A model generated the notes under the pieces. That model was not told the origin of the DNA. It saw only the letters and a program-made list of their open reading frames with translations, and searched no databases. A program made the position numbers and the translations under genes. Of a stretch of DNA of 64,000 nt, positions 24,448 to 33,415 are shown one piece after another. The number at the start of each line of letters is the position of its first letter. The first letter of the stretch is position 1. The stretch spans positions 124,001 to 188,000 of the forward strand of contig NZ_JAEDAL010000002.1 of assembly GCF_016093295.1 (NCBI RefSeq), read 5' to 3'. This stretch comes from Inhella gelatinilytica. GTDB taxonomy: Bacteria > Pseudomonadota > Gammaproteobacteria > Burkholderiales > Burkholderiaceae_C.

Positions 24448-24975
24448 GTGCGGCGGCGCCACTTCGTCATCACGGGGGTCGGCGCACCCTTGCTGGGGGG
24501 CTGCATGGGCAAGTTGGAATCCTTTGCCACGATCAAAGAGGCCAAGCAGCGGGTGCTCGATCTGGGCTTTGGTGAGCCCAAGCTGCAGCACCCGAGTTGG
24601 ACGCTGAGCCAGCTGTTGCAGCACCTGGCCCAGAGCATCGAGTTCTCCATGCAGGGCTATCCCGAGATGAAGGGCGCGGTTTTTCGCGCCGTCGTCGGCA
24701 ACACGGCTTTCGCCGTCTTCAACCTGCGCGGGGCCATGAGCCACAACCTGGCCGACCCCATCCCCGGGGCGCCCCTACTCGACAAAGCGCCCCTGCTCAA
24801 AGACAGCATTGCCCGCTTGCTGGACGCGCTCAACACGTTTGAGCGCTGGACGGGGCCGCTCAAGCCGCACTTTGCCTACGGCGAGCTGGACAAGGCGCAG
24901 TACACGCGCGCCCATCTGATGCACCTGGCCGACCACTGGCAGCAGATTCACATCCCGCCCGCCAAGACGACATGA
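24448..24975 (+). CDS. DUF1569-like exported protein
   Basis: This 175-residue protein starts with RRRHF and a hydrophobic stretch ending in LGGC (Cys19), so it may be a Tat-exported lipoprotein. The rest (HPSWTLSQLLQHLAQSIEFS and later HLMHLADHWQQ) matches the DUF1569/DinB-like four-helix fold with conserved histidines. The GTG start has GAGGGA upstream. The stop overlaps the start of the following hydrolase as ATGA. A function is not known. Confidence 0.72.
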   Translation: MRRRHFVITGVGAPLLGGCMGKLESFATIKEAKQRVLDLGFGEPKLQHPSWTLSQLLQHLAQSIEFSMQGYPEMKGAVFRAVVGNTAFAVFNLRGAMSHNLADPIPGAPLLDKAPLLKDSIARLLDALNTFERWTGPLKPHFAYGELDKAQYTRAHLMHLADHWQQIHIPPAKTT

Positions 24976-25838
24976 GGGACATTCAATTTCAGTCGGGCGA
25001 TGGCACGACCCTGGTCGCGCGTCTGTTCACCCCGGAAGGCCCCGCGCGGGCGGCGGTGCTGCTGGCGCCCGCCATGGGCGTGACCCAGGGCTATTACGCC
25101 GAGCTGGCCCGTTGGCTGGCCGGTGAGGGCTTTGCGGTGCAGACTTTTGACTTTCGCGGCATGGGTGCCTCGCGCCCGGCCCGGCACGCCCGCAGCCTGC
25201 GGGGGTTTCAAGCTGGGGTCAAAGACTGGGTGCAGGACATGGATGCTGCGCTTCTGCACCTGCAGGCGCAGGTGCCCGGTGCGCCGCTGCTGCTCATCGG
25301 GCATTCGCTGGGCGGTCAGCTGCCGGGCTTGCTGCCCTCACGGGACCGTCTGGCCGGCCTGGTGGGGATTGCGGCCGGCAGTGGTTACTGGGCGCACCAG
25401 CCCGAGCCGCAGCGCAGCCGAGCGCGCTGGTTCTGGCGCTGGGGCGTTCCGCTCGCCACCAGCCTGTACGGCTACTTCCCCGGCGCCAAGCTCAAACTCA
25501 TCGGGGACTTGCCGCTGGGCGTGATTCAGGACTGGAAGCGCTGGTGCAGCCAGCCTGGCTACCTGCTGGACGACCCGGGTCTGCGCGAGCATTACCGCGG
25601 TTTCCAGGCGCCTTTCATCACCCTTCACGTGGCCGACGATGAAATGCTGAGCGAGACCAGCTTGCGCACGCTGTACGACGGCTATGCCGGCGCGCGTGAA
25701 CGGGAGTTCATGACCCTGACCCCGCCGCCGGGCGGCCGCATCGGGCACTTGGGCTTTTTCCGGCCCCAGCACGCGGCGACACTCTGGCCTGTTCTGCTGC
25801 AGCAACTGCAGCGCCTCTCAGGAGCCCAACCCCCATGA
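24972..25838 (+). CDS. Alpha/beta hydrolase
   Basis: This 288-residue serine hydrolase has the nucleophile elbow GHSLGG near residue 115, an oxyanion region after the first strand (LAPAMGV), and a likely catalytic histidine in the C-terminal RIGHLGFF. It resembles the YheT/COG4757-type predicted hydrolases; no signal peptide is visible. The ATG overlaps the previous stop, and the stop overlaps the start of the enoyl-CoA hydratase, so the three genes are coupled. The substrate is unknown. Confidence 0.82.
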   Translation: MRDIQFQSGDGTTLVARLFTPEGPARAAVLLAPAMGVTQGYYAELARWLAGEGFAVQTFDFRGMGASRPARHARSLRGFQAGVKDWVQDMDAALLHLQAQVPGAPLLLIGHSLGGQLPGLLPSRDRLAGLVGIAAGSGYWAHQPEPQRSRARWFWRWGVPLATSLYGYFPGAKLKLIGDLPLGVIQDWKRWCSQPGYLLDDPGLREHYRGFQAPFITLHVADDEMLSETSLRTLYDGYAGAREREFMTLTPPPGGRIGHLGFFRPQHAATLWPVLLQQLQRLSGAQPP

Positions 25839-26599
25839 GCATCAAGACCGCCACCCTCAATGGCGTGGCCACCCTCGAAATCGCCCGCCCCGAAAAGAAG
25901 AACGCCATCACGCAGGCCATGTACAGCGAGATGGCCGAGGCCCTGCGGGCGGCCAACAGCGACCCGGCCGTTCGCGCCGTGCTGATCACCGGTCAGCCGG
26001 GCATCTTCACCAGCGGCAACGACCTGGAAGACTTCATGGCCCGCCCGCCGCGCGATGCCGAGGCGCCCGTCTTTCAGTTCATGCAGGCCCTGCTGGATTG
26101 TGAAAAGCCCGTGGTGGCGGCGGTGACCGGCGCGGCCATCGGCATCGGCACCACGATGCTGCTGCACTGCGACCTGGTCTATGTGGCTGACGATGCCCGC
26201 TTGGCCATGCCCTTCGTGGCACTCGGTTTGGTGCCCGAATTTGCCTCCAGCTTGGTCGTGCCCCAGCTGCTGGGTCACGTCAAGGCCGCCGAAAAGTTGC
26301 TGCTCGGCGACCCCATGACCGGCGCGGAAGCCGAGCACTTTGGCATTGCCTCCGCGGTGCTGCCTGCGGGCGAGGTGGTGAACCATGCCCGCCGCATGGC
26401 CGAGCGCTTCAATGGCCTGGCCCCCGCCGCGGTGCGCGCCAGCAAGAAGCTCATGCGTGCCCCTGGCCGCGAAGCCCTCCAACAAGTCATCCGCGAAGAA
26501 GCCGAAATCTTTGGCCAGCGCCTGCGCAGCCCCGAGGCCATGGAGGCCTTCCAGGCCTTCTTCCAAAAGCGCGCCCCGGACTTCTCCAAATTCCAGTGA
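25835..26599 (+). CDS. Enoyl-CoA hydratase/isomerase family protein
   Basis: This 254-residue crotonase-fold protein has the typical N-terminal pattern RPEKKNAIT, oxyanion-hole segments TSGNDLEDF and GAAIGIGTTML, and a Glu in the LVPEFASS position. The Glu expected after the GxG of the second segment is replaced (IGTTMLLHCD), a pattern closer to enoyl-CoA isomerases than to hydratases. It belongs to the operon that follows the fad genes, so a role in unsaturated or branched acyl-CoA breakdown is likely. Confidence 0.88.
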   Translation: MSIKTATLNGVATLEIARPEKKNAITQAMYSEMAEALRAANSDPAVRAVLITGQPGIFTSGNDLEDFMARPPRDAEAPVFQFMQALLDCEKPVVAAVTGAAIGIGTTMLLHCDLVYVADDARLAMPFVALGLVPEFASSLVVPQLLGHVKAAEKLLLGDPMTGAEAEHFGIASAVLPAGEVVNHARRMAERFNGLAPAAVRASKKLMRAPGREALQQVIREEAEIFGQRLRSPEAMEAFQAFFQKRAPDFSKFQ

Positions 26600-26615
26600 G
26601 CGCCTGAGCTGCCCC

Positions 26616-27296
26616 ATGCACGCCGCCGCACAGGCAGAACTGGCCCCGCGCACTGCCTTGTTGGCTGGCGCCAGCGGCTTGGTGGGCCGCGCGCTGCTGG
26701 ACTTGCTGCTGGCCGACCCCGGGTGGAGCGCTGTGCACGCCCTGGTGCGCCGGCCCCTCACTGGCGGGCCGCAGCACGCCAAGCTCCACACCCTGACGGT
26801 GGACTTCGCCCACCTGTCGCGCCTGCCGGCGGTGGACGACTGCTTCATCGCCCTCGGGACCACGATCAAGCAGGCGGGATCTGAAGCCGCCTTTCGTGCC
26901 GTGGATTTCGACGCCGTGCTGGCCACGGCCCGTGCCGCGCGGCGGGCCGGTGCCCAGCGGCTCTTTCTGGTGTCCGCACTGGGTGCGGATGCCCACTCCC
27001 GGGTGTTCTACAACCGGGTCAAAGGCGAGGTCGAAACCGCCGTCCAGTCCCTCGGCTTTGCCACCGTGGTCGTCGCCCGCCCCTCGCTGCTGCTGGGCGA
27101 CCGCGCCGCCCTGGGCCAGCCCACCCGCTGGGCCGAGGGTTTGAGCCAAACCCTGCTGCGCCCCCTGAGCCGCTTGTTGCCTCGCGCCGTGCGCCCGGTG
27201 GCGGCGGGGGCGGTGGCGCAGGCATTGGTGCAGGCTGCGCATGAGCAGCACAGTGGTGTGCACGTGCTTCACTCAGCTGACATGCAGCAGGCCTGA
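26616..27296 (+). CDS. NAD(P)-binding Rossmann protein, HTATIP2/YwnB-like
   Basis: This 226-residue protein has the NAD(P)-binding loop AGASGLVGRALL near residue 17 and FLVSALGAD plus FYNRVKGEVE, the pattern of atypical short-chain reductases related to HTATIP2 and bacterial epimerase-like proteins. The classic YxxxK becomes YNRVK. It starts 16 bases after the hydratase and ends the operon. The substrate is unknown. Confidence 0.8.
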   Translation: MHAAAQAELAPRTALLAGASGLVGRALLDLLLADPGWSAVHALVRRPLTGGPQHAKLHTLTVDFAHLSRLPAVDDCFIALGTTIKQAGSEAAFRAVDFDAVLATARAARRAGAQRLFLVSALGADAHSRVFYNRVKGEVETAVQSLGFATVVVARPSLLLGDRAALGQPTRWAEGLSQTLLRPLSRLLPRAVRPVAAGAVAQALVQAAHEQHSGVHVLHSADMQQA

Positions 27297-27324
27297 CCGG
27301 GTTCTGGGTGCCCCGCAGCGACGC

Positions 27325-27912
27325 TCAGGTCGATATCGCAGCCGCTTCACCCTCCAACACCTGCAGCCACGCCCAGCGCGCCTGGTAACTCGCTGCCTTG
27401 GCCCGAAACAGCGCCCGGTGGTCGATCAAAGGGTTGGGCCGCAAGCGCCCGGCGTAGAGGTCGTCCAGGCCATAAGGGGCGGCCAAGCGCAGCGTGCCGT
27501 CCGTTTGCGACTGCACGCCCACGCAGGTGCAGGGCACCAAAAAGCGGGCAATGCCGTCTTCGCTGCAGGTGAGGGCCTCATACGGGTGGCCACACCAGGC
27601 TTCGTACCAGCAGTGCACGCGGGCCTGGTTTTTGGCTTCGATGGGCACGCCCAGGTGACCCAGTGCTCCCTGTACCCGGGACTGCACGGCCGCCTCGGCT
27701 TCGGCGGAGAGGTCGCTGGCATCGAAGTAGAAGAGGTCGTAGTCCTTGATGTCCGCCTCGGGGTCGCGGTTGCTTTGCAGGTTCCAGACGGTCTGGAACA
27801 GACAGCCGGCCACCAGCCAAGCGTCCTGCAGTTCGAGCGTGGGTAAGGCGGCCAGCAGCGCGCGGTTGAAGCGGTTGCGCTGGATGTCTTGGAGGAAGCG
27901 GTGCGGGGTCAT
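27325..27912 (-). CDS. DUF925/COG3575-type nucleotidyltransferase family protein
   Basis: This 195-residue cytoplasmic protein matches the COG3575 group. GCLFQTVWN and the acidic motif DIKDYDLFYFD near residues 54-64 correspond to the nucleotidyltransferase-like active site (D-x-D). The C-terminal part contains NPLIDHRALFRAKAASYQARW, a conserved block of the family. The substrate is unknown. It is a single gene, convergent with the preceding operon and 34 bases upstream of a membrane protein gene read in the same direction. Confidence 0.8.
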   Translation of the reverse strand: MTPHRFLQDIQRNRFNRALLAALPTLELQDAWLVAGCLFQTVWNLQSNRDPEADIKDYDLFYFDASDLSAEAEAAVQSRVQGALGHLGVPIEAKNQARVHCWYEAWCGHPYEALTCSEDGIARFLVPCTCVGVQSQTDGTLRLAAPYGLDDLYAGRLRPNPLIDHRALFRAKAASYQARWAWLQVLEGEAAAIST

Positions 27913-27946
27913 GGAGTGGGACGTTCAGGCCGCCGGCGGCGGTGGG

Positions 27947-28603
27947 TCAGCGCGGGCGCGTCTGGGTGTCAGGTGCACGAAGCAGGACGCAGCCCAGCCA
28001 GATGAACCACACGATCTGGGTCAAGCCAAAGGTCTCTTTGATCGCCTCGGCAGGAATCGTCGTGGCCATTCCCGCGGCGCCGACCCCGAGCCCGAAATAG
28101 GCCAGTGCCTTGGGCAGCCCGCCCCGCAGGGCCGCAAGACTCAACAAGAGCACCCACAGTCCTCCAGCCATCTCGTTACCGCCTCCCAGGCCTTCGACCA
28201 CGTGATTCAGCGTGGAAAACAAGGTGAGTGCCCGTTCGGGGTCGCCGCTGAGCCGATCGACCGTGGTCATCAAGCCGACGTTGGCGATCATTCCGGCCGC
28301 CATCACGAGCGTCACCCAGATCACGCCGAACATCGAGGCGGCGCGCATCAGCTGTGGCGCTTCGGGAGACAAACGGTCATGAACGGCCAGCACCAAAGCG
28401 GCCAGCGCGATCCCGAACACGATGAACCCCATGACATTCACGCCATAAAGCACCGCCAGGTGGTCGGTCAGGTAGTTCAGTTTCTCTACGGCTGTGCCCG
28501 TGGCGGGATAGTTCCAGTAAGCGCCATAAAAGCCGAACATCGAGACGTAAATGGCCGCCTCCAGGAAGGCGGCGACTGCGCCCAAGCGGTGCAAAGTTTT
28601 CAT
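27947..28603 (-). CDS. Integral membrane protein of unknown function
   Basis: This 218-residue protein has about six hydrophobic segments, the first over residues 9-30. The layout resembles small DUF4386-type membrane proteins, but the resemblance is weak and I give no function. The ATG lies ten bases after the stop of the flavin reductase gene, so the two are cotranscribed. Opposite-strand reading frames here are not supported by any family resemblance. Confidence 0.72.
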   Translation of the reverse strand: MKTLHRLGAVAAFLEAAIYVSMFGFYGAYWNYPATGTAVEKLNYLTDHLAVLYGVNVMGFIVFGIALAALVLAVHDRLSPEAPQLMRAASMFGVIWVTLVMAAGMIANVGLMTTVDRLSGDPERALTLFSTLNHVVEGLGGGNEMAGGLWVLLLSLAALRGGLPKALAYFGLGVGAAGMATTIPAEAIKETFGLTQIVWFIWLGCVLLRAPDTQTRPR

Positions 28604-28613
28604 CCGCGTTGCC

Positions 28614-29159
28614 TTACTGGGGTTGGAACTGCGTGACCCAGGCGAGGTAGGCGTCCACGAACTTCTGCACATGGGCCGCGCTGGCCTCCCCCAGCGCGCC
28701 GTTGTCGTCGAACATGCCCTCGCGCATTTGCAGGAACATCTCCGGCTGGCCCAGCGTGGGCATGTTCAAGAAGGCCAGCACGTTGCGCAGGTGTTGCTGC
28801 GCCATGGCTGTTCCGGCCGCACCGGGGGACATACCCAGCACGGCCGCGGGCTTGTTGCGCCACACGCCTTTGCCAGCGGGGCGGGAGCCGTGGTCCAGCG
28901 CGTTCTTGAGCACGCCGGGAATGGAGCGGTTGAACTCTGGCGTGACAAATAAAACGCCATCAGCGCTGGCCACCAATTCGCGCAGGGCCGTCACGCTGGG
29001 CACCGGGTTGTTCTCCTCGTCTTGGTTGAACAGCGGCAGGCTGCCGATGTCGGCGTAGGCAAACGTCACGCCGCTGGGCAGCAGCTTTTCCAGTGCGAGG
29101 GCGAGGCGGCGGTTGATGGAGTCTTTGCGCAAGCTCCCAACGAAGACGGCGATTTTCAT
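28614..29159 (-). CDS. NADPH-dependent FMN reductase / quinone reductase (ChrR-like)
   Basis: This 181-residue flavodoxin-fold enzyme has the FMN-binding motif GSLRKDSINRRLA (residues 8-20) and TPEFNRSIPGVLKNALD (near 75-90), characteristic of the ChrR/YieF and azoreductase-like NADPH:FMN reductases. It probably reduces quinones or other electrophiles with FMN. GGAGGAA precedes the ATG. It lies between the pirin gene and a membrane protein gene, all on the minus strand and closely spaced, which suggests a small stress-response operon. Confidence 0.88.
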   Translation of the reverse strand: MKIAVFVGSLRKDSINRRLALALEKLLPSGVTFAYADIGSLPLFNQDEENNPVPSVTALRELVASADGVLFVTPEFNRSIPGVLKNALDHGSRPAGKGVWRNKPAAVLGMSPGAAGTAMAQQHLRNVLAFLNMPTLGQPEMFLQMREGMFDDNGALGEASAAHVQKFVDAYLAWVTQFQPQ

Positions 29160-29194
29160 GGTCAGGTTCCTCCAGGGGTTCAAATGCGGGGCGG

Positions 29195-29902
29195 TCAGAG
29201 ATCGATCATGTCGAACAGCAGCACCTCGGCGGACTTGCCGGCGTCAAAGCTCAATTGCGACTCGGCTTGCACGCGCAGGCCATCGCCCGCGCGCAGGGGC
29301 AGGCCATTGACGCTTAGCGCGCCCTTGGCCACGTGCACGTAGTAGAGCCGTTGCGGGTCCAGCGCCAGGGTTTGGCCCTCGTCGTTACCGTCAAAGAGGC
29401 CGGAGTAGAGCTTGACGTCCTGCTGAAGCCGTACCGAGCCATCCGCGCCGCTGGGGCTGGCCACCAGGCGGAAGCGGCCGCGCCGCTCGGCCCAATCGAA
29501 GGCCCTTTGCTCGTAGCCCGGTGCACCGCCGGGGGTGGCGGGCAGGATCCAGATCTGCAAGAAGTGGGTCTCTTCGGACGCGTTGTGGTTGTACTCGGAG
29601 TGCAGCACGCCGGTGCCGGCGCTCATGCGCTGCACCTCGCCGGGATGGATCGAGCTGGTGTTGCCCATGGAGTCCTTGTGCGCCAGCGCACCGGAGAGCA
29701 CGTAGCTCACGATCTCCATGTTTTTGTGACCGTGCGTGCCAAAGCCCATGCCCGGCGCGATGCGGTCGTCGTTCAGTACCCGCAAGGGGCCAAACTGCAT
29801 GTGGGCCGGGTCGTGGTAATCCGCAAACGAGAAGCTGTGCGCGGTTTTGAGCCAGCCGTGGTCGGCGTGGCCGCGGTCTTGGGCGAGGCGGGGGGTCAGC
29901 AT
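29195..29902 (-). CDS. Pirin family protein (YhhW-like)
   Basis: This 235-residue bicupin matches YhhW-type pirins, some of which have quercetin 2,3-dioxygenase activity. Metal-binding residues of the N-terminal cupin are visible as GTHGHKNMEIVSYV near residues 54-67 and EYNHNASEETHF near 102-113. The biological substrate is unknown. The gene is followed 35 bases later by the FMN reductase gene and may be its operon partner. Confidence 0.9.
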   Translation of the reverse strand: MLTPRLAQDRGHADHGWLKTAHSFSFADYHDPAHMQFGPLRVLNDDRIAPGMGFGTHGHKNMEIVSYVLSGALAHKDSMGNTSSIHPGEVQRMSAGTGVLHSEYNHNASEETHFLQIWILPATPGGAPGYEQRAFDWAERRGRFRLVASPSGADGSVRLQQDVKLYSGLFDGNDEGQTLALDPQRLYYVHVAKGALSVNGLPLRAGDGLRVQAESQLSFDAGKSAEVLLFDMIDL

Positions 29903-29997
29903 GGCGAGATCCTGGTGTGGGGGGCGGCGCTCAATCGGGCCGCCGGCATCCAGATTCTTGCCGGCTCAGCCATGCCTTCAATTGGCGATGTCGTCAT

Positions 29998-30963
29998 TCA
30001 TGGGCCCCCATGGGTTGCCGCTGTCGGTTCGCCCGTGGCGCGTACGGCCATCACCTTGAGCGCCCGCTCCACATCGGCGTCGGCAAATGCCGCTGGGTTG
30101 GGCAGGCGCTGAACCACCTCAAAGTCAGGCGCTTCGGCGGCGAGCAACTCGGTCAGGAAGGTCGACCCGAGCTTGGGGGTGTTCAGGCACAGCAGGGCGT
30201 GCCCGCCGGGGGCCACGAGGTCGGGCAGCTTGCGCAGCAGGCGGGCGTAGTCCTTGGTGGCGACAAAGCTGCCTTTCTGGAAGCTGGGTGGGTCCAAGAT
30301 CACCAGTCCGTAGGGGCCCAGGCGCTTGATCTTGCCCCAGGAGGTGAAGACGTCGTGCGCCAGGAACTGCGCGCGGCCCTGCACGCCGTTGAGCACGTGG
30401 TTGCGGCGGCCCAGTTGCAGCGGGCCGGCGGCCATGTCCACGTTGATCACCTCGGCCGCGCCGCCCATCAAGGCCGCCACGGAGAACGCGCAGCTGTAGG
30501 CGAACAGGTTCAACACCTTCAGGCCTGGCGTGGCCTCGGCATGGGCGCGCACCCAGCGCCGCCCTTCGGCCATGTCCAAAAAGAGCCCGTGGTTTTGCCC
30601 ACGCAGCAGGTGCACCTCGTAGCGCGCCCCAGCCTCGGTCACGACGTGGGGCTCGGGCAGCGCGCCCGCCATCAAGCGGGTCTCGCTCTGCTGGCCGCTT
30701 TCATCAATGCGGCGGCCTTGGTAGACCCAGGTGAGCGGCTCCCCCGGCGCGAGGCGCTGCCAGGTGGACTCCAGCGACGCTTGAAACACCGCCAAGTCAC
30801 CATCGCTCAGCGGCTCAAACGCAGTGAGCAACCACGCGGGGCCGAACCAATCCAAGGCCAAGTGCTCGCACCCCGGATGCAAGCCCCCGCGCCCGTGAAA
30901 GACGCGCTGGGTGTTCTGGGGGCGGGTGGGGAGGTGGTCGAGGGTGGCTAGCAGCGCGCGCAC
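29998..30963 (-). CDS. RlmI-like SAM-dependent RNA methyltransferase
   Basis: This 321-residue protein resembles the catalytic part of RlmI/RlmK 23S rRNA methyltransferases. NHGLFLDMAEGRRWV precedes the SAM motif LNLFAYSCAFSVAA near residue 150. VILDPPSFQKG near 225 is motif IV, and LCLNTPKL contributes the later motif, where RlmI has a catalytic Cys in SCS. The N-terminal PUA domain of RlmI is not obvious, so the exact RNA target is uncertain. Confidence 0.82.
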   Translation of the reverse strand: MRALLATLDHLPTRPQNTQRVFHGRGGLHPGCEHLALDWFGPAWLLTAFEPLSDGDLAVFQASLESTWQRLAPGEPLTWVYQGRRIDESGQQSETRLMAGALPEPHVVTEAGARYEVHLLRGQNHGLFLDMAEGRRWVRAHAEATPGLKVLNLFAYSCAFSVAALMGGAAEVINVDMAAGPLQLGRRNHVLNGVQGRAQFLAHDVFTSWGKIKRLGPYGLVILDPPSFQKGSFVATKDYARLLRKLPDLVAPGGHALLCLNTPKLGSTFLTELLAAEAPDFEVVQRLPNPAAFADADVERALKVMAVRATGEPTAATHGGP

Positions 30964-31075
30964 GATCAGATTGAAGAGCGGTCTTCTGGACTGGGGTCAA
31001 GTTGGAGATTGTCAGAGGGACCTGCTACGCCGCGCCGTGGCCAGAGAATCACCGTGCACCTTCTCCTGTGACGCC

Positions 31076-31534
31076 ATGCGGACCTATCCATACCTCGACG
31101 AACAAGGGAACCTCCGATCCTTCGAAATCAGCGCCTTGCTGGGCCGGCGCCTGGCACGACGCATTGCGGCGTCGTGTCCTGGTGTGGAAATCCTGCCGTG
31201 CTCGCTGCGGAAGGACCTGTTTTGCGAGTTCCGTATCGGCCCGGAGCGGTATGGAATCGAAGAGCCCTTTGGCGATAACAGCCGCTATTGCATAGCGCCG
31301 CTAGACCCAGACCAGCGGGCGTCATTGGCTCAGCTTGAAAGGCACTTCGGCGCCAGCCGGCTGGGCCACTTTTGGGCGTTTGCGATGAAGGTCCTGCTGG
31401 TGACCGTGCTGCTTGTCGTCGTTCTTCCGCCCATCGCGCGAGTGTTTGACCAAGATCGATGCTTGGATCGCGGCGGTCAGTGGATGGAGGCCGCAAGGGC
31501 CTGCCGTTTGGAAGGGGTGGGTGGCTCGGTGTGA
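31076..31534 (+). CDS. Small protein with one C-terminal membrane segment, unknown function
   Basis: I do not recognise this 152-residue protein. Residues 1-105 are soluble and mixed in character, with a Cys in PCSLRKDLFC. A single hydrophobic helix (MKVLLVTVLLVVVLPPIARV) lies near residues 108-127 and is followed by a short Cys-containing tail (CLDRGGQW..C). The chosen ATG is the first before the well-formed N-terminus. The stop TGA overlaps the GTG start of the following dioxygenase gene (GTGTGA), so the two are translationally coupled. Confidence 0.62.
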   Translation: MRTYPYLDEQGNLRSFEISALLGRRLARRIAASCPGVEILPCSLRKDLFCEFRIGPERYGIEEPFGDNSRYCIAPLDPDQRASLAQLERHFGASRLGHFWAFAMKVLLVTVLLVVVLPPIARVFDQDRCLDRGGQWMEAARACRLEGVGGSV

Positions 31535-32211
31535 CAGATTTGTTCCGATCGCTCGACTGGGCCCCTGGTTTCGCCCTGGTGCGTTCTGTTTTTCGGCCCA
31601 GTGAGTGGCCTGAGGTGGAGTTGCTCGGTGTCCGAGGCCGGGAAGCTGCCGGCACACGCTGCTTGCTGGAGACTCCTTGGTGTCGGGACTTGGCGCTGCG
31701 GGTGCGCCAGCACGCGGCATTGGCGGCATTAATTCCGGCCACTCATGTCGCAGTGCAATGCACGTACTTTGAAAAGTCTTCAACCACGAACTGGCTGGTC
31801 TCACCCCATCAGGACTTGAACTTGCCCGTGGCCGAACGGGTCCACGCCCAGGGGTTACGAGGCTGGTCCATCAAGGAGGGGGCCCACTTCGTTCTCGGTC
31901 CACCCGAGGTGATGGGGCAGATGGTGGCGGTGCGACTTCACGTGGATCGCTGCCATGCAGCAGATGGGGCCTTACGGGTGTGGCCAGGCACTCACCTTGG
32001 TGGCGTGTTGGATGCCGACGCGATGGCGCCTGACCGGGCTGAAGTCCCGGAGGTGTTGGTGGAAGCCGATGAGGGGGATGCGCTGCTGATGTCGCCGCTC
32101 CTGCTCCACGCCTCCTCCAAATCGACCAGTGACGGGCGGCGCAGGGTGTTGCACTTTCTGTTCGGTCCCCCGGCCTTGCCGCAAGGGTTGCGGTGGGCTC
32201 GGGCCGTTTGA
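31531..32211 (+). CDS. Phytanoyl-CoA dioxygenase-like Fe(II)/2-oxoglutarate oxygenase
   Basis: This 226-residue protein has the HxD iron motif (SPHQDLN, near residue 93) and a distal His in LLLHASSKS near 188, followed by an Arg (GRRRVLHF) that would hold 2-oxoglutarate. The pattern MVAVRLHVD..DGALRVWPGTH is typical of the PhyH family. The substrate is unknown. I start it at GTG 31531, which overlaps the preceding stop. It converges on a D-serine-dehydratase-like gene 28 bases away. Confidence 0.8.
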   Translation: MTDLFRSLDWAPGFALVRSVFRPSEWPEVELLGVRGREAAGTRCLLETPWCRDLALRVRQHAALAALIPATHVAVQCTYFEKSSTTNWLVSPHQDLNLPVAERVHAQGLRGWSIKEGAHFVLGPPEVMGQMVAVRLHVDRCHAADGALRVWPGTHLGGVLDADAMAPDRAEVPEVLVEADEGDALLMSPLLLHASSKSTSDGRRRVLHFLFGPPALPQGLRWARAV

Positions 32212-32239
32212 AGGCGGCGTTTGGGGCCACAGGGGCCCG

Positions 32240-33355
32240 CTACTGCACACACCCTCGCGCGTCTACGGTCCACACGGCTTCGACCTGACCCTGGGTGAGC
32301 CCGCCGCGCACGGCCACCAGGTGGTTGTGTAGATTCACCGTGGGGTCACAGTGGCCGGGGATGAGCCAGACGGTATCGCCCAACGCGGGCAGAGGGGCTT
32401 CGTCGGGGTGGAGGATCAGGTGCTCGTCGCCGCCATTGGCGGTGGGCCAGCGCTGGGGCCAGGTGATGGGGAGCCCGCAGTCGATGGCGTGGCTTTTGTG
32501 ACCGGCGTCCAGCACGGCGTGGTGCTCACTGCGGCTAATGACCTGGGCTTTGAGGAAGAGCGCGTGCTCAAAGTGCGGCGCTTCGGCGTCGGGTTCGTTG
32601 TCGGCGTAATCCCGGTCCATGAAGATGTAGCTGCCGCATTGCAGTTCGCCCCAGAGGCCGCTGGCGGCCTCATGCACAAAGCTGCCGGTGCCGGCCCCGG
32701 TGACCAGGGGCACACGGAGGCCCGTAGCCTGAACGCTGGCCACGGCCTCGCGTGTGAGGGCGGCGGCGTGCGCCAGCGCCGTGCTGCGCGCGGCGGCGCT
32801 GCGTACATGCTGGGCCTTGCCTTGATAGGCCTGCAGGCCCGCGAAGCGGAGCCCGGCCGCCACCACCTGCAGGGCCAAGGCGCCCGCTTGCGCGGGGGGC
32901 ACGCCGCAACGGCCTTGACCGATGTCGACTTCCACGAACACATCAAGCGCCGGTTGGGCACCGGCACGCCAAGCCGTGGCCAGCCGCTCCACACCCAGGG
33001 GCGAGTCGACGGCAAGGGCCAGTTGCACCCGGTGCGCCAGCGCCACCGCGCGGCCGAGCCTGGCTGGGTCGATGAGCTGGTTGCTGAGGTACAACCGGTC
33101 GATCCCCGCATCCGCCAGGGCTTCAGCCTCGCTGAGCTTCTGAACGCAAACCCCCACGGCGCCCGCGGCCAGCTGCAGCCGGGCGATGGCGGCGCACTTG
33201 TGCGTTTTGGCGTGGGGCCGCAGCCGCAGGCCGCGCGCTTGAGCGAAGGCGGCCAATGCCGCGATGTTGCGCTCCAGCGCATCCAGGTCCACGACCAGGG
33301 TCGGGGTGGGGAGGGCGGAGACGGGGGTGCCGGGCGGGGGGAGGGGGCTTGCCAT
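32240..33355 (-). CDS. DSD1-type PLP enzyme (D-serine dehydratase / D-threonine aldolase-like)
   Basis: This 371-residue enzyme has the fold-type III PLP domain of alanine racemase; the lysine lies in RPHAKTHK near residue 49. The C-terminal GHCDPTVN motif gives the His and Cys zinc ligands of eukaryotic-type D-serine dehydratase. It should cleave or deaminate a D-hydroxyamino acid. I start at the ATG at 33355; the frame is open further upstream but without family resemblance. It is divergent from the SGNH hydrolase gene. Confidence 0.88.
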   Translation of the reverse strand: MASPLPPPGTPVSALPTPTLVVDLDALERNIAALAAFAQARGLRLRPHAKTHKCAAIARLQLAAGAVGVCVQKLSEAEALADAGIDRLYLSNQLIDPARLGRAVALAHRVQLALAVDSPLGVERLATAWRAGAQPALDVFVEVDIGQGRCGVPPAQAGALALQVVAAGLRFAGLQAYQGKAQHVRSAAARSTALAHAAALTREAVASVQATGLRVPLVTGAGTGSFVHEAASGLWGELQCGSYIFMDRDYADNEPDAEAPHFEHALFLKAQVISRSEHHAVLDAGHKSHAIDCGLPITWPQRWPTANGGDEHLILHPDEAPLPALGDTVWLIPGHCDPTVNLHNHLVAVRGGLTQGQVEAVWTVDARGCVQ

Positions 33356-33415
33356 CGCGGCATTTTGAGGGCGGCTGGAATCGACCTGTGACCGCGAGCC
33401 CCTAAGCTGCACGTC

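Noticed and set aside
31076-31534. Horizontal transfer of the small membrane-protein gene because of slightly more A/T in codons
   Set aside because: The difference is small and local; without codon statistics it is not enough to claim transfer.
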